Origin: Amycolatopsis deserti
Lineage (GTDB): Bacteria; Actinomycetota; Actinomycetes; Mycobacteriales; Pseudonocardiaceae
DNA length: 64,000 bases
NCBI RefSeq assembly: GCF_014653945.1
Contig: NZ_BNAU01000004.1
Coordinates: forward strand, 496,001 to 560,000
Reading direction: 5' to 3'
Of the stretch, positions 24,882-33,919 are shown piece by piece. The notes beneath the pieces were generated by a model. The model was not told the DNA's origin and did not search any database. It worked only from the letters and a program-made list of their open reading frames with translations. A program made the position numbers and the translations under genes. How positions within the stretch are numbered: position 1 is the first letter of the stretch; each line of letters opens with the position of its first letter.

Positions 24882-26335
24882 CGCACGCCGGACATCAGCT
24901 TTCGCACGAAGGGGCTGATCAGCGCCAGCACCACGCCGATCGCGACGGCCGCTCCGCCGACCACGCTGAAGTACGCGGCCTCGTGGTCGGTGCTGTAGTA
25001 CTCGGCCAGCGAGCCGGACAGCGCGGTGCCCAGCGAGACCGACAGGAAGTTCAGCGCGACCATCTGGGTGCGGAACGCGTCCGGCGCCAGCTTCGTCGAC
25101 AGGGACAGCCCCACCGGGGACAGCATCAGCTCCGCGACCGTGAACACCAGCAGGATCCCGGCCAGCGCGAGCAGCGGCGTGCTGTTCCCGGTGCCGCCGG
25201 CGAAGAACAGGAACAGCAGGAACGCCAGCCCCATCACCGACGTGCCGAGCGCGAACTTGATCGGCGTCGACGGCTGGCGCTCGCCGAGCTTGATCCAGAT
25301 CGCCGCGATCACCGGCGCGAGCAGCAGGATGAACACCGGGTTGATCGACTGCACCCAGCTCACCGGCATCTCCCAGCCGAACAGGTCGCGGTCCAGCCGC
25401 TGGTCCGAGTACACCGCGACCACGGTGAACTGCTGCTGGTACAGCGCGAAGAACGCGGCGCTGGCGATGAACATCGGGATGAACGACAGCACCCGCCGCC
25501 GCTCGACGGCGGTGATCTTCCTGCTGGTGAGGATCACCGCGAAGTACACCACCGACGCGATGCCGACGATCCACACCACCACGTCGGACAGGTTCGCCGC
25601 GGTGACGATCCCGCTGAGCACGCCCGCCACGATGACGACGACCAGCACCACCAGCACCCCGCCGACCGCGGGCCGCCGCCGCGCCGGCAGCGGGTTGGGC
25701 ACCTCGCGCGCTGTGTCCGGCAGGTTGCGCCGGAAGACCGTGTACTGGGTCAGGCCGATCGCCATGCCGATCGCGGCCAGCCCGAAGCCGAGGTGGAAGC
25801 CGACCTCGCTCTGCGCGAGCCCGGTGAGCAGCGGGCCGACGAACCCGCCCAGGTTGATGCCCATGTAGAAGATCGTGAAGCCGGCGTCGCGGCGGGAGTC
25901 CTTCTCGCCGTAGAGCGTGCCGACCACCGCGGTGGCGTTGCCCTTCAACCCGCCGCTGCCGACCGCGACGCACACCAGGCCGACGCCGATCCCCAGGAAA
26001 CCGGGAAGCAGCGCCAGGCTGATGTGCCCGATCATGATGAGCACGGCGCTGTAGAACAGCGTGCGCTCGGGCCCCAGCAGGCGGTCGGCGACCCAGGCGC
26101 CCACGATCGTGGACAGGTACACCAGGCCGCCGTAGGCCCCGACGATGCTGGTGGCGGTGGCCTCCGGCATCGCGAGGCCGCCCTCGGCGACCGAGTAGTA
26201 GAGGTAGATCGGCAGGATGCCGAGCATCCCGTAGTACGAGAAGCGCTCCCACATCTCGACGCCGAACAGGTTCGCGAGACCGATCGGGTGCCCGAAGAAC
26301 CGCGTGTCGCGCTTCGCCTCGGTGGAGGTCGTCAC
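24878..26335 (-). CDS. POT-family proton-coupled peptide transporter
   Basis: Peptide MFS transporter of 485 residues (DtpT-like). The helix-1 signature ExxERFxYYG is present as EMWERFSYYG (residues 27-36), and helix 5 carries FYMGINLGGFVGP. Fourteen membrane segments are expected. Di- and tripeptides are the usual substrates. The GTG start has AAGGG upstream. It is divergent from nhaA with a short shared region and convergent with the VIT1 gene; it may salvage peptides released by wall or protein turnover, which is inference. Confidence 0.93.
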   Translation of the reverse strand: MTTSTEAKRDTRFFGHPIGLANLFGVEMWERFSYYGMLGILPIYLYYSVAEGGLAMPEATATSIVGAYGGLVYLSTIVGAWVADRLLGPERTLFYSAVLIMIGHISLALLPGFLGIGVGLVCVAVGSGGLKGNATAVVGTLYGEKDSRRDAGFTIFYMGINLGGFVGPLLTGLAQSEVGFHLGFGLAAIGMAIGLTQYTVFRRNLPDTAREVPNPLPARRRPAVGGVLVVLVVVIVAGVLSGIVTAANLSDVVVWIVGIASVVYFAVILTSRKITAVERRRVLSFIPMFIASAAFFALYQQQFTVVAVYSDQRLDRDLFGWEMPVSWVQSINPVFILLLAPVIAAIWIKLGERQPSTPIKFALGTSVMGLAFLLFLFFAGGTGNSTPLLALAGILLVFTVAELMLSPVGLSLSTKLAPDAFRTQMVALNFLSVSLGTALSGSLAEYYSTDHEAAYFSVVGGAAVAIGVVLALISPFVRKLMSGVR

Positions 26336-26493
26336 TGCCGCCGCCCTTTTGAGGTCTAGACAACGTTGGCGAGTGACATGCTACGACGCTTGTCCGGCAG
26401 CATGTTACCGGCCCGTAAGGTACGATGGACGACGGTGTGCCGGGAAGTCTGGTCGGCAGGGAGTCCAACCGACCGATCCCGGAGGAGCCACTC

Positions 26494-27684
26494 GTGGGCC
26501 AGCCGCGCCAAGCCGCCGCCGAGTTCGTGCGTTACCTGCGCACCGAGACCACCGGCGGCATGATCCTGCTCGCCGCCACCGCCATCGCCCTGCTGTGGGC
26601 CAACTCCCCGCTCGGCGAGTCCTACCGCGTGGTGCGGGACTTCCACATCGGACCGCACCTGCTGCACCTGGACCTGTCCGTCGGTGACTGGGCCAAGGAC
26701 GGCCTGCTCGCGCTGTTCTTCTTCGTCGCCGGGCTGGAACTCAAGCGCGAACTGGTGGTCGGCGAGTTGTCGCAGCTCAAGAAGGCCGTGCTGCCGATCG
26801 TCGCCGCGCTCGGCGGGATGGTCGTGCCCGCGGTCGTCGCCCTGATCGCCGGCGGCGGCGCACCCGGCATGGAGCGGGCGTGGGCGATCCCGACCGCGAC
26901 CGACATCGCGTTCGCCCTCGGTGTGCTGGCCCTCACCGCGTCGAACCTGCCCAGCAGCGCACGGGTCTTCCTGCTGTCGCTGGCGGTGGTCGACGACCTG
27001 GGCGCGATCCTCCTCATCGCCGTGTTGTTCACCACGTCGTTCAACCTGGTGGCCGCGCTGGTCGCGGTCGCCGGGCTCGCGCTGTACGCGTTCCTGCAGT
27101 ACAAGCGGGTGCGGGCGTGGTGGATCTACGTGCCGCTGGCGATCGTCGTGTGGGTCGCGGTGCACTCGGCGGGCGTGCACGCCACCATCGCCGGGGTCGC
27201 GCTGGGCCTGCTCACGCGCGTGCGCCCGGACGAAGGTGAGGAGGAGGCGCCGGCGATCCGGCTGGAGCACCGGTTGCAGCCGTGGTCGGCGGCAGTGGCC
27301 GTCCCGGTGTTCGCGCTGTTCGCCGCCGGGATCGCGGTCAGCGGCGAGTCGCTGGGCCGCGTGTTCACCGAGGCCGTGCCGCTGGCGGTGTTCCTCGGGC
27401 TGGTCGTGGGCAAGGCGGTCGGCATCTTCGCCGCCTGCTTCGCCGCGGTGAAGCTGCGGCTCGCGGAGAAGCCGCGCGGCGTCGGCTGGCGGGACATCGC
27501 GGCGTTGTCGCTGCTCGGCGGCGTCGGGTTCACCGTGTCGCTGCTGATCGCCGACCTGGCGCTGGAGGGCGAGACCAGCGAACTGGCCCGCACGGCGGTG
27601 CTGCTGGCCTCCGCGGTGTGCTCGCTGGCCGGGGCGGCGATGCTGCTGCGGCGGAACAAGGTACACGCCGCAGCGGAGGACTAA
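26494..27684 (+). CDS. nhaA: Na+/H+ antiporter NhaA
   Basis: Sodium/proton antiporter of about 396 residues with the usual 12 helices. The ion-binding Asp pair lies in LAVVDDLGAILL, and the discontinuous-helix motif IPTATDIAFALG precedes it. The GTG at 26494 is preferred because GGAGGAG lies 7 bp upstream and it gives the usual short NhaA N-terminus before FVRYLRTETTGGMILL; an ATG at 26425 remains possible. It helps sodium and pH homeostasis. Followed by the holin-like gene of the conserved block. Confidence 0.95.
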   Translation: MGQPRQAAAEFVRYLRTETTGGMILLAATAIALLWANSPLGESYRVVRDFHIGPHLLHLDLSVGDWAKDGLLALFFFVAGLELKRELVVGELSQLKKAVLPIVAALGGMVVPAVVALIAGGGAPGMERAWAIPTATDIAFALGVLALTASNLPSSARVFLLSLAVVDDLGAILLIAVLFTTSFNLVAALVAVAGLALYAFLQYKRVRAWWIYVPLAIVVWVAVHSAGVHATIAGVALGLLTRVRPDEGEEEAPAIRLEHRLQPWSAAVAVPVFALFAAGIAVSGESLGRVFTEAVPLAVFLGLVVGKAVGIFAACFAAVKLRLAEKPRGVGWRDIAALSLLGGVGFTVSLLIADLALEGETSELARTAVLLASAVCSLAGAAMLLRRNKVHAAAED

Positions 27685-27713
27685 CCGAGCCCCGGGTGGG
27701 GTCTTCTGGCACG

Positions 27714-28205
27714 ATGACCCCCGTGAGCAGCCAGGAGCACGAACGCAACGGTCGGGATGCCCACGGGGCCGTGCCCTACATCCCGCTGACCCCGGAGGCC
27801 GAGTCCTCCTCCGACGGCCAGTCGATCGGGAGCCTCGTCAGCCAGGCGACCCAGCACCTGTCCACCCTGGTCAGGGCCGAGGTCGAGCTGGCGAAGTCCG
27901 AGGTCATGGGCGAGGTCAAGAAAGGCGCCAAGGGCAGCGTCTTCTTCATCGTCGCCGGGGTGATCGGGCTCTACAGCTCGTTCTTCTTCTTTTTCTTCCT
28001 CGGCGAGCTGCTGTCCGAGTGGCTCAAGCGCTGGGCGGCGTTCGGCATCGTGTTCCTGCTGATGCTGCTGGCCGCGGGGCTGTTCGCGCTCCTCGGCTAC
28101 CGCAAGGTCAAGAAGATCAAGGCGCCGGAGCGCACGATCACCAGCGTCAAGGACACCGCCGCGGCCCTCAAGCCGCGCCGGGACACCGTCCCCGAACACA
28201 GCTGA
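27714..28205 (+). CDS. Phage-holin-family (Actino holin superfamily III) membrane protein
   Basis: 163-residue membrane protein, Rv3669-like. A polar N-terminus (1-50) precedes a helical stretch (VSQATQHLSTLVRAEVELAK) and two membrane helices (FFIVAGVIGLYSSFFFFFFL and GIVFLLMLLAAGLFALLGY), then a basic tail. The 'holin' label is a domain name only; a role in lysis is not implied and the protein is chromosomal and conserved beside ephE and marP. Start at ATG 27714 or GTG 27723. It is 17 bp upstream of the hydrolase gene and probably co-transcribed. Confidence 0.85.
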   Translation: MTPVSSQEHERNGRDAHGAVPYIPLTPEAESSSDGQSIGSLVSQATQHLSTLVRAEVELAKSEVMGEVKKGAKGSVFFIVAGVIGLYSSFFFFFFLGELLSEWLKRWAAFGIVFLLMLLAAGLFALLGYRKVKKIKAPERTITSVKDTAAALKPRRDTVPEHS

Positions 28206-28222
28206 ACCGCTCAGGCGCGACC

Positions 28223-29161
28223 ATGACGCCGCCCGACCCGTCCATCGTCCGGATCGACGGGCCCTGGGCGCACCGCGACGTGTCCGCGAACGGCATCCGG
28301 CTGCACGTCGCCGAGGCCGGGCACGGGCCGCTGGTGTTGTTCCTGCACGGCTTCGGGCAGTTCTGGTGGACCTGGCGGCACCAGCTCACCGCCCTGGCCG
28401 ACGCGGGTTACCACGCGGTCGCGGCCGATCTGCGCGGCTACGGCGATTCGGACAAACCCCCGCGCGGCTACGACGCCTGGACGCTGGCCGGTGACGTCGC
28501 CGGCCTGGTCCGCGCGCTCGGCGAACGGCATGCGCACCTCGTCGGGCACGCCTGGGGCGGGCTGCTGGCTTGGACGGCGGCCGCGCTGCACCCGCGGGTG
28601 GTCGCGTCGGTGACGGTGCTGGGCGGCGCGCACCCGCTGGCGCTGCGCAGCGCGCTCGCCCGCACCGCGTTCCGCCGCAAGCGGTCCAACCAGGCGCGCG
28701 CGCTGGCGCACCTGTTCCGGTTCCAGGTGCCGATGGCGCCGGAGCGGTGGCTCACCGAGGACGACGGGGCCAACCTGGAGGCCCTGCTGCGCGCCTGGTC
28801 GGGTCCACGGTGGACGTCGACACGCGACTTCGACACCAGCGCCGCGATGTTCCGCGAGGCGGTGCGGATCCCGGGCGTGGCGCACAGCGCGCTGGAGTAC
28901 TACCGGTGGGCGTTCCGGGCCCAGTTCCGCGGCGAAGGACGCCGGTTCGCCGACGCGGTGGGCACCCGCGTGGCGGCGCCGGTGCTGCAGATCCACGGCG
29001 CCGCGGACCCGTGCGTGCTGCCGGAGACCGCGCGGGCGTCGGCCCCGTGGCGCGGGCCGCACTCGGTGCTGGACGAACTGGCGGACGTGGGTCACTTCCC
29101 GCAGCTCGAAGCGCCCGACGAAACCACCAAGGCGCTGCTGGACTTCCTCGCGAAGAGCTGA
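28223..29161 (+). CDS. ephE: EphE-like alpha/beta hydrolase lacking the usual nucleophile
   Basis: 312-residue alpha/beta-hydrolase-fold protein in the Rv3670 (ephE) position. The oxyanion region is FLHGFGQFWWTWRHQ. The nucleophile elbow reads VGHAWGG, so residue 110, which is Asp in epoxide hydrolases (GHDWGG) or Ser in esterases, is Ala. The acid Asp262 (HGAADPCVLP) and His291 (VGHFPQLE) remain. The codon is clearly GCC, so this is not a misreading. A catalytically inactive or altered enzyme seems likely. It ends 3 bp before the stop of convergent marP. Confidence 0.85.
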   Translation: MTPPDPSIVRIDGPWAHRDVSANGIRLHVAEAGHGPLVLFLHGFGQFWWTWRHQLTALADAGYHAVAADLRGYGDSDKPPRGYDAWTLAGDVAGLVRALGERHAHLVGHAWGGLLAWTAAALHPRVVASVTVLGGAHPLALRSALARTAFRRKRSNQARALAHLFRFQVPMAPERWLTEDDGANLEALLRAWSGPRWTSTRDFDTSAAMFREAVRIPGVAHSALEYYRWAFRAQFRGEGRRFADAVGTRVAAPVLQIHGAADPCVLPETARASAPWRGPHSVLDELADVGHFPQLEAPDETTKALLDFLAKS

Positions 29162-29164
29162 CGG

Positions 29165-30361
29165 TCAGGCGGCGCAGGCGCCGGTGGACACCCGGGCGCT
29201 CAGCGAGGGCGCCGACTCGATCACCGGGCGCACCTGGTTGCCGGTCAGCGTGAAGCCGGTGTCGGCGTCCTCCACCGACGCCCCGAACACCACGCCGACG
29301 ACCTGCCCCCGCGGATCGACCAGCGGGCCGCCGGAGTTGCCGCTGCGCACCTGCGCCCGCACGGTGTAGACGTCCCGCCGCACGGTGTGCGAGTCGTAGA
29401 TGTCCGGGCCCTGCAACGTGATCTCGTTGCGGATGCGGGCGGGCGTGGCGCGGTAGGGGCCGTCCAGCGGGTAGCCGAGGACGATCGCGCTGTCGCCCGC
29501 CTTCGCCGGTGACGGTGCGAGGCTCAGGGGCGTCGCGTCCAGGCGGGGCACCGCGAGCACCGCGACGTCGACCTCCGGGTCGAAGTACACGACCCGCGCG
29601 GGCAGCCGCCCGGCGGCGGTCTCCACCGCCGTCGTCTCCGTGCCCGCCACCACGTGCGCGTTCGTCATCACCCGCTGCGGCGCGATCACGAACCCGCTGC
29701 CCTCCAGCGTGCGCGAGCACGACTCGGCGGTGCCGCGGATCTTCAGCACGCTCCCGCGCAGCTGCTGCACGACCGCGCTGTCCTGCAGCGTCGTGTCCGG
29801 CGGGGCGGTGTCGTTGATCTGGGTCTTCTGGAACGGGTCCACAATGGACGGGAACCCGGAGACGTCGAGCAGCTTCCGCAGCTCGCTGGGCAGCCCTTCG
29901 GCCGCCGGTGGCATCGCCTTGTCGACCGTGCCCAGCACCGTCGAGTTGTTGATCGCCCGCGCCAGCCCGGGCAGCGCCGCGACACCGGTCAGCGGCACCG
30001 CGATCAGCCACGCCACCACGAACACCACGACGGCCTGCACGATCGCGCCGAGCGTCTGGTCGATGCCGGTCAGCTTGTCGGTGTTGAAGCGGCGCTTGAC
30101 GGCGTGCTTGAACCGCCGCCCGAGCCACACGCCGAGCGTTTCGCCGAGCGCGACCAGGAACACGACCGTCGCGACGGCGAAAGCGACCTTGGCGGCCGGG
30201 TTCTCGAACAGCTCGACGACCCACGGCGCGATGCGGATGCCGAGGATCGCGCCGCCGATCACGCCGACCAGCGCGGGAAACGCGATCACGACGCCCTGAC
30301 GCGCGCCGGAGACCGCCGCCACCAGCGCCAGCAGAATGACCAGGACGTCGACCCAGTTCAC
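29165..30361 (-). CDS. marP: MarP-type membrane serine protease
   Basis: 398-residue protease of the envelope, homologous to M. tuberculosis MarP (Rv3671c), which is needed for acid resistance. The N-terminal CvpA-like region has four membrane helices (1-125); after a linker, the chymotrypsin-like domain carries His236 (MTNAHVVAG), Asp265 (DPEVDVAVL) and Ser343 (SGNSGGPLV). Cys215 and Cys396 could form the disulfide known from MarP. The protease domain faces the periplasm. GTG start; first in a minus-strand conserved order with the NUDIX, TlpA-like and nth genes, separated by 9 bp. Confidence 0.95.
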   Translation of the reverse strand: MNWVDVLVILLALVAAVSGARQGVVIAFPALVGVIGGAILGIRIAPWVVELFENPAAKVAFAVATVVFLVALGETLGVWLGRRFKHAVKRRFNTDKLTGIDQTLGAIVQAVVVFVVAWLIAVPLTGVAALPGLARAINNSTVLGTVDKAMPPAAEGLPSELRKLLDVSGFPSIVDPFQKTQINDTAPPDTTLQDSAVVQQLRGSVLKIRGTAESCSRTLEGSGFVIAPQRVMTNAHVVAGTETTAVETAAGRLPARVVYFDPEVDVAVLAVPRLDATPLSLAPSPAKAGDSAIVLGYPLDGPYRATPARIRNEITLQGPDIYDSHTVRRDVYTVRAQVRSGNSGGPLVDPRGQVVGVVFGASVEDADTGFTLTGNQVRPVIESAPSLSARVSTGACAA

Positions 30362-30370
30362 CGCGTCTCC

Positions 30371-31054
30371 TCAGTCGGTCGCGAGCAGATGATCGCGCAA
30401 CGCTACGTCAAGATCCCGGACGTCGCCGCGATCCCACTCACGTGCCCAGCCGCCCAGTTCGAGCAGGACGGTCAGCAGCCCCGCGGTGAAGCCCCACACG
30501 AACAGGCCGTTCACGGTGAAGGCCGGTCCCTTGTAGCCGGTCCCGGGCCGGCGCACCTGGAACCGGTTGGCCGGATCGGCCAGGTCGGCCAGCGGCACGC
30601 GGGCCACCGCCGCGGTCTCCCCCGGGTCGACGGCGTGCACCGGCGAGGGAGCGTGCCAGTGGGCGAGCACCGGCGTCACGGCGAAGCGGGACACCGGGAT
30701 GAACAACTCGGGCAGCACCGCGACCGGCCGCACCCCGGTCGGGTCGACCCCGGTCTCCTCCTCGGCCTCGCGCAGCGCGGTGGCGACCGCGTCGGCATCC
30801 TCGGGGTCGGCGCCGCCGCCGGGGAAGGCCACCTGGCCGGCGTGCGAGCCGAGCGTGTCGGCGCGGCGCAGCAGCAGGACGTCCGGCCCGCGCTCGCCGT
30901 GGCCGAACAGGATCAGCACCGACGCGGCGCGGGTGAACTCGTCCTCGGGCGGGGTGAACCGGGTGAACGCGGTCGAGTCGAGGTCGCCGCTGATCTCGAC
31001 CAGCGGGCGCAACCAGTCCGGCACCGACGCCGGATCGACGAGCGGTCCCTTCAC
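30371..31054 (-). CDS. NUDIX hydrolase (Rv3672c-like)
   Basis: 227-residue NUDIX enzyme of the CoA-diphosphatase type. The Nudix box is present as GGGADPEDAD followed by ALREAEEETGVDP (the REUXEEXGU core is intact), giving Mg-dependent pyrophosphate cleavage. LLRRADTLGSHAGQVAFPGG before it is typical of CoA/short-chain acyl-CoA pyrophosphatases. The GTG overlaps the stop of the TlpA-like gene as GTGA, so translation is coupled. Gene order as in mycobacteria. Confidence 0.9.
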   Translation of the reverse strand: MKGPLVDPASVPDWLRPLVEISGDLDSTAFTRFTPPEDEFTRAASVLILFGHGERGPDVLLLRRADTLGSHAGQVAFPGGGADPEDADAVATALREAEEETGVDPTGVRPVAVLPELFIPVSRFAVTPVLAHWHAPSPVHAVDPGETAAVARVPLADLADPANRFQVRRPGTGYKGPAFTVNGLFVWGFTAGLLTVLLELGGWAREWDRGDVRDLDVALRDHLLATD

Positions 31055-31641
31055 GACAGCCTCCGGACGACCTCACGCACCTGCTCAGGATCGGTGAAGG
31101 TGCGTGGGCTTTCGATGAGGCGGACCTGCCCGTCCGCGGTGACCAGGTAGGACGCGGGCAACGCGGGCGGCACCTTGAGCGCGCTGCGCACCGGGCCGCT
31201 CCCGCCGTCGCCGTCGAACACAGCTGGCAGCCGCACCCCGAGGTCGGTGAGCAGCTCGAGCCCGTCGCCCGGTTTGCTCTGCACCTGCACGGTGAGCACC
31301 CGCGCCGCACCCGGCTCGTCGGCGTACCGCTGGAGCACGGGCAGCTCGGTCCGGCACGGCTCGCACCAGGTGGCCCACACGTTGACCAGGGTCACCTGGC
31401 CGGCCAGCGCGCTGCCCAGTTCGACGGTGGATCCGTCGCCGAGGCACTCCGCGCGCACCCCCGCGAGCTGGGCAACCTCGCCCGTGCCGGACGGGCACGG
31501 CGCCAGCGCGGCGGCGGCCCGGGCGGCGGTCAGGTCCGGGCCCGCGGCCGTGTCCTTCGAACGGACCTGCGGCAGCACCGCCACGATCGCCGCGAGCACC
31601 AGAACCCCGAGCGCGAGCGCCCACCTGGTCGCCGTCGTCAC
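31051..31641 (-). CDS. TlpA/ResA-like membrane-anchored thioredoxin
   Basis: 196-residue protein (Rv3673c-like). An N-terminal membrane anchor ([17 protein letters not shown]) places the thioredoxin fold outside the membrane. The active site is WATWCEPC. A second Cys pair (LAPCPSG and AECLGDG) lies before the fold. It probably reduces or oxidises disulfides of exported proteins such as MarP or cytochrome c. The GTG at 31641 overlaps the nth stop as GTGA. Confidence 0.9.
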   Translation of the reverse strand: MTTATRWALALGVLVLAAIVAVLPQVRSKDTAAGPDLTAARAAAALAPCPSGTGEVAQLAGVRAECLGDGSTVELGSALAGQVTLVNVWATWCEPCRTELPVLQRYADEPGAARVLTVQVQSKPGDGLELLTDLGVRLPAVFDGDGGSGPVRSALKVPPALPASYLVTADGQVRLIESPRTFTDPEQVREVVRRLS

Positions 31642-32396
31642 CGCTGGGTCACCATGGCGAGCAGGTGGTCCCGCTCCGGGCCCTTGACCAGCTTCGCGGC
31701 GTCTTCGAACTCGATCGGGCCGGCGCCGAAGGAGGGGCAGTCGCGGGCCAGCGGGCACGCGCCGCAGGCCGGTTTGCGGGCGTGGCAGACGCGGCGGCCG
31801 TGGAAGATCACCCGGTGCGAGAGCATCGTCCACTCCTTGCGGGGGATCAGCTCGCCGATCGCGTGCTCGACCTTGACCGGGTCCTCCTCCGCGGTCCAGC
31901 CCCAGCGGCGCACCAGGCGCCCGAAGTGCGTGTCGACCGTGATCCCGGGCACGTCGAAGGCGTTGCCGAGCACGACGTTCGCGGTCTTGCGGCCCACGCC
32001 GGGCAGCGTGACCAGGTCGTCCAGCTTGCGCGGCACCTCGCCGCCGAACCGTTCGACCAGCGCGGCGCCCAGGCCCATCAGCGAGTTCGCCTTGGCCCGG
32101 TAGAAGCCGGTGGGCCGGATCAGTTCCTCCAGCTCGGTGCGGTTCGCGCCCGCGTAGTCGGCCGCGGTGCGGTAGCGGGCGAACAGGGCGGGCGTCACCT
32201 CGTTGACCCGCACGTCGGTGGTCTGCGCGGACAGCACGACCGCGATCAGCAGCTCCAGCGGTGTGGTGAAGTCCAGCTCACAGTGTGCGTCGGGATACGC
32301 CTCGGTCAGGCAACGGAGCATGCGGCGTGCGCGTCTCACGAGCGCGAGGCGGCTCTCTGCCCCCTTGGTGGGGTTAACACGAGACGCATTCGGCAC
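31638..32396 (-). CDS. nth: Endonuclease III
   Basis: DNA glycosylase/AP lyase that removes oxidised pyrimidines, 252 residues. The HhH motif [11 protein letters not shown] with catalytic Lys137, catalytic Asp155 (TVDTHFGR) and the 4Fe-4S cluster ligands Cys204, Cys211, Cys214 and Cys220 (C-x6-C-x2-C-x5-C) are all intact. GTG start at 32396; starts further in would cut the first helix. It leads the nth-TlpA-NUDIX operon and is divergent from the small membrane protein, as in M. tuberculosis (Rv3674c). Confidence 0.97.
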   Translation of the reverse strand: MPNASRVNPTKGAESRLALVRRARRMLRCLTEAYPDAHCELDFTTPLELLIAVVLSAQTTDVRVNEVTPALFARYRTAADYAGANRTELEELIRPTGFYRAKANSLMGLGAALVERFGGEVPRKLDDLVTLPGVGRKTANVVLGNAFDVPGITVDTHFGRLVRRWGWTAEEDPVKVEHAIGELIPRKEWTMLSHRVIFHGRRVCHARKPACGACPLARDCPSFGAGPIEFEDAAKLVKGPERDHLLAMVTQR

Positions 32397-32473
32397 GCCG
32401 CTAGCCTACGGAAGCCGACACGCCGGACCCCGGACACCACCCCCGAACCCGTGATGAGCGAGGATCAGAACCG

Positions 32474-32722
32474 ATGACTGTCTGGTTCGTAGTAGCGGTG
32501 CCACTCGTGATGATGTTCTTCGCGCTGGCGATGGAGCGAGTGGAAAACCGGCTGCGCCACGTCGCGGTCCAGGAGGAAGAGGTCGAGGAGTTCCTGGAGC
32601 AGGCCCGGCCCAACGAGGTCAGGGCCCTGTACGGGCACGGCATCGGCCGCGCGCTGGAGCTGTTCCGGCTGCGCCGCCTGGGTGGTCGCGCGGCCAAGCT
32701 GCGCCCCCGGAAGACCCGCTGA
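32474..32722 (+). CDS. Small single-pass membrane protein (Rv3675-like)
   Basis: 82-residue protein with one N-terminal membrane helix (WFVVAVPLVMMFFALAM) followed by a charged, probably coiled cytoplasmic part (VAVQEEEVEEFLEQARP) and a basic tail. No enzymatic motif. GAGGA lies upstream of the ATG. Its position between nth and crp is conserved in actinobacteria, but its function is unknown to me. Confidence 0.8.
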   Translation: MTVWFVVAVPLVMMFFALAMERVENRLRHVAVQEEEVEEFLEQARPNEVRALYGHGIGRALELFRLRRLGGRAAKLRPRKTR

Positions 32723-32752
32723 CCTCGACCGATTCAGCGAGGATTAGGCTGT

Positions 32753-32844
32753 CCGTTCGGAGCGAGATCGCCCTCGCCCGGCCGGGCGGTGATCGGTCTG
32801 TCCTCGGCGTGCCCTGAGGCGATCTCGTCCGAACGGCCTAGACT
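32753..32844 (+). promoter_or_regulatory. Long inverted repeat and -10 element upstream of crp
   Basis: Arms 32753-32772 and 32818-32836 (CCGTTCGGAGCGAGATCGCC against GGCGATCTCGTCCGAACGG) pair with a single extra base, around a 45-nt loop. TAGACT (32839-32844) follows the right arm and can be the crp -10. Could be a terminator of the upstream gene, an operator, or both. Confidence 0.5.
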
Positions 32845-32912
32845 GCACGCAAGTGATCGGCGACACGCCCCGGTTCGCGGGAACACGGTCGCCACCGACG
32901 AGGAGGCACGAG

Positions 32913-33587
32913 GTGGACGAGACCCTGGCCCGGGCGGGCATCTTCCAGGGGGTGGAGCCGGCCGCGGCTGAGGCGCTCGCCCAGACCCTGGAAACCGTGG
33001 AGTTCCCGCGGGGTCATGTGATCTTCTCCGAGGGCGAGCCCGGCGACAAGCTGTACATCATCCTGTCCGGCAAGGTGAAGATCGGCCGCAAGTCGGCCGA
33101 CGGCCGGGAGAACCTGCTGTGGATCGCCGGCCCCTCGGACATGTTCGGCGAGCTGTCCATCTTCGACCCCGGCCCGCGCACCTCGACCGCGACGACGGTC
33201 ACCGAGGTGCGGGCGGTGTCGATGGACCGGCCGTCGCTGCGCAAGTGGATCGCGAACCGGCCGGAGATCGCCGAGCAGCTGCTGCGAGTCATCGCCCGCA
33301 GGCTGCGCCGGACGAACAACATGGTCGCCGAGCTGATCTTCACCGACGTCCCGGGCCGCGTGGCGCGGGCGCTGCTGCAGCTGGCGCAGCGGTTCGGCAG
33401 CCAGGAGGCGGGCATCCTGCGGGTCACGCACGACCTGACGCAGGAGGAGATCGCCCAGTACGTCGGCGCCTCGCGGGAGACCGTGAACAAGGCGCTGGCG
33501 GACTTCGCGCACCGCGGCTGGCTGCGGCTCGAGGGCAAGTCGGTGCTGATCCTGGACCCGGAGCGCCTGGCGCGCCGCGCCCGCTGA
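32913..33587 (+). CDS. crp: Crp-family cAMP receptor regulator
   Basis: Global regulator of 224 residues, the same length as M. tuberculosis Crp (Rv3676). The cyclic-nucleotide domain (about 10-130) has the phosphate-binding cassette [18 protein letters not shown]; a long dimerisation helix follows; the C-terminal winged helix contains [21 protein letters not shown]. The GTG at 32913 follows AGGAGG; the open frame extends to 32853 without a ribosome site. It should bind GTGA-N6-TCAC sites, one of which lies upstream of the Ms1-like RNA in this window. A strong terminator closes the gene. Confidence 0.96.
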   Translation: MDETLARAGIFQGVEPAAAEALAQTLETVEFPRGHVIFSEGEPGDKLYIILSGKVKIGRKSADGRENLLWIAGPSDMFGELSIFDPGPRTSTATTVTEVRAVSMDRPSLRKWIANRPEIAEQLLRVIARRLRRTNNMVAELIFTDVPGRVARALLQLAQRFGSQEAGILRVTHDLTQEEIAQYVGASRETVNKALADFAHRGWLRLEGKSVLILDPERLARRAR

Positions 33588-33612
33588 CGGCCCGCGAAAA
33601 CCCCGGACAAAG

Positions 33613-33658
33613 CAAAAGAACCGGGCGCCACCCCCGACGTGGCGCACCGGTTCTTTTG
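33613..33658 (+). terminator. Terminator after crp
   Basis: Outer arms CAAAAGAACCGG (33613-33624) and CCGGTTCTTTTG (33647-33658), plus inner CGCCAC/GTGGCG (33626-33631, 33639-33644). Confidence 0.85.
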
Positions 33659-33880
33659 TTTGTGCGCGGGCCATCCCCCGACAGACCGCGCTCCCCGCCC
33701 TCCGGTTCTGGCCCCGACCCTTCGCCGGAGGGAGCTATATCTACTTGTCAACCTTGCCACGGCCAGTACCCCGAAGTTCAAGGCCGTTCACCCTCACAGA
33801 CGCGCCCGTTGCGGCTTCGTTGCGCGGGTCCGCCGAAAAAGTCCCGGCCGTTATCGAAACGAGACCTGAGGGGCGATCAA

Positions 33881-33919
33881 CTGGTACTCGCGTACCAGTC
33901 TGAGGCATACTGGTACGCG
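33881..33919 (+). promoter_or_regulatory. Triple CTGGTAC palindrome over the MFS start
   Basis: CTGGTAC (33881-33887) pairs with GTACCAG (33892-33898); the longer CGCGTACCAGT (33889-33899) pairs with ACTGGTACGCG (33909-33919), which includes the first base of the GTG. CATACT (33906-33911) may be the -10 of a leaderless transcript. This is the form of a TetR-type operator array, but no regulator gene is adjacent. Confidence 0.6.
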
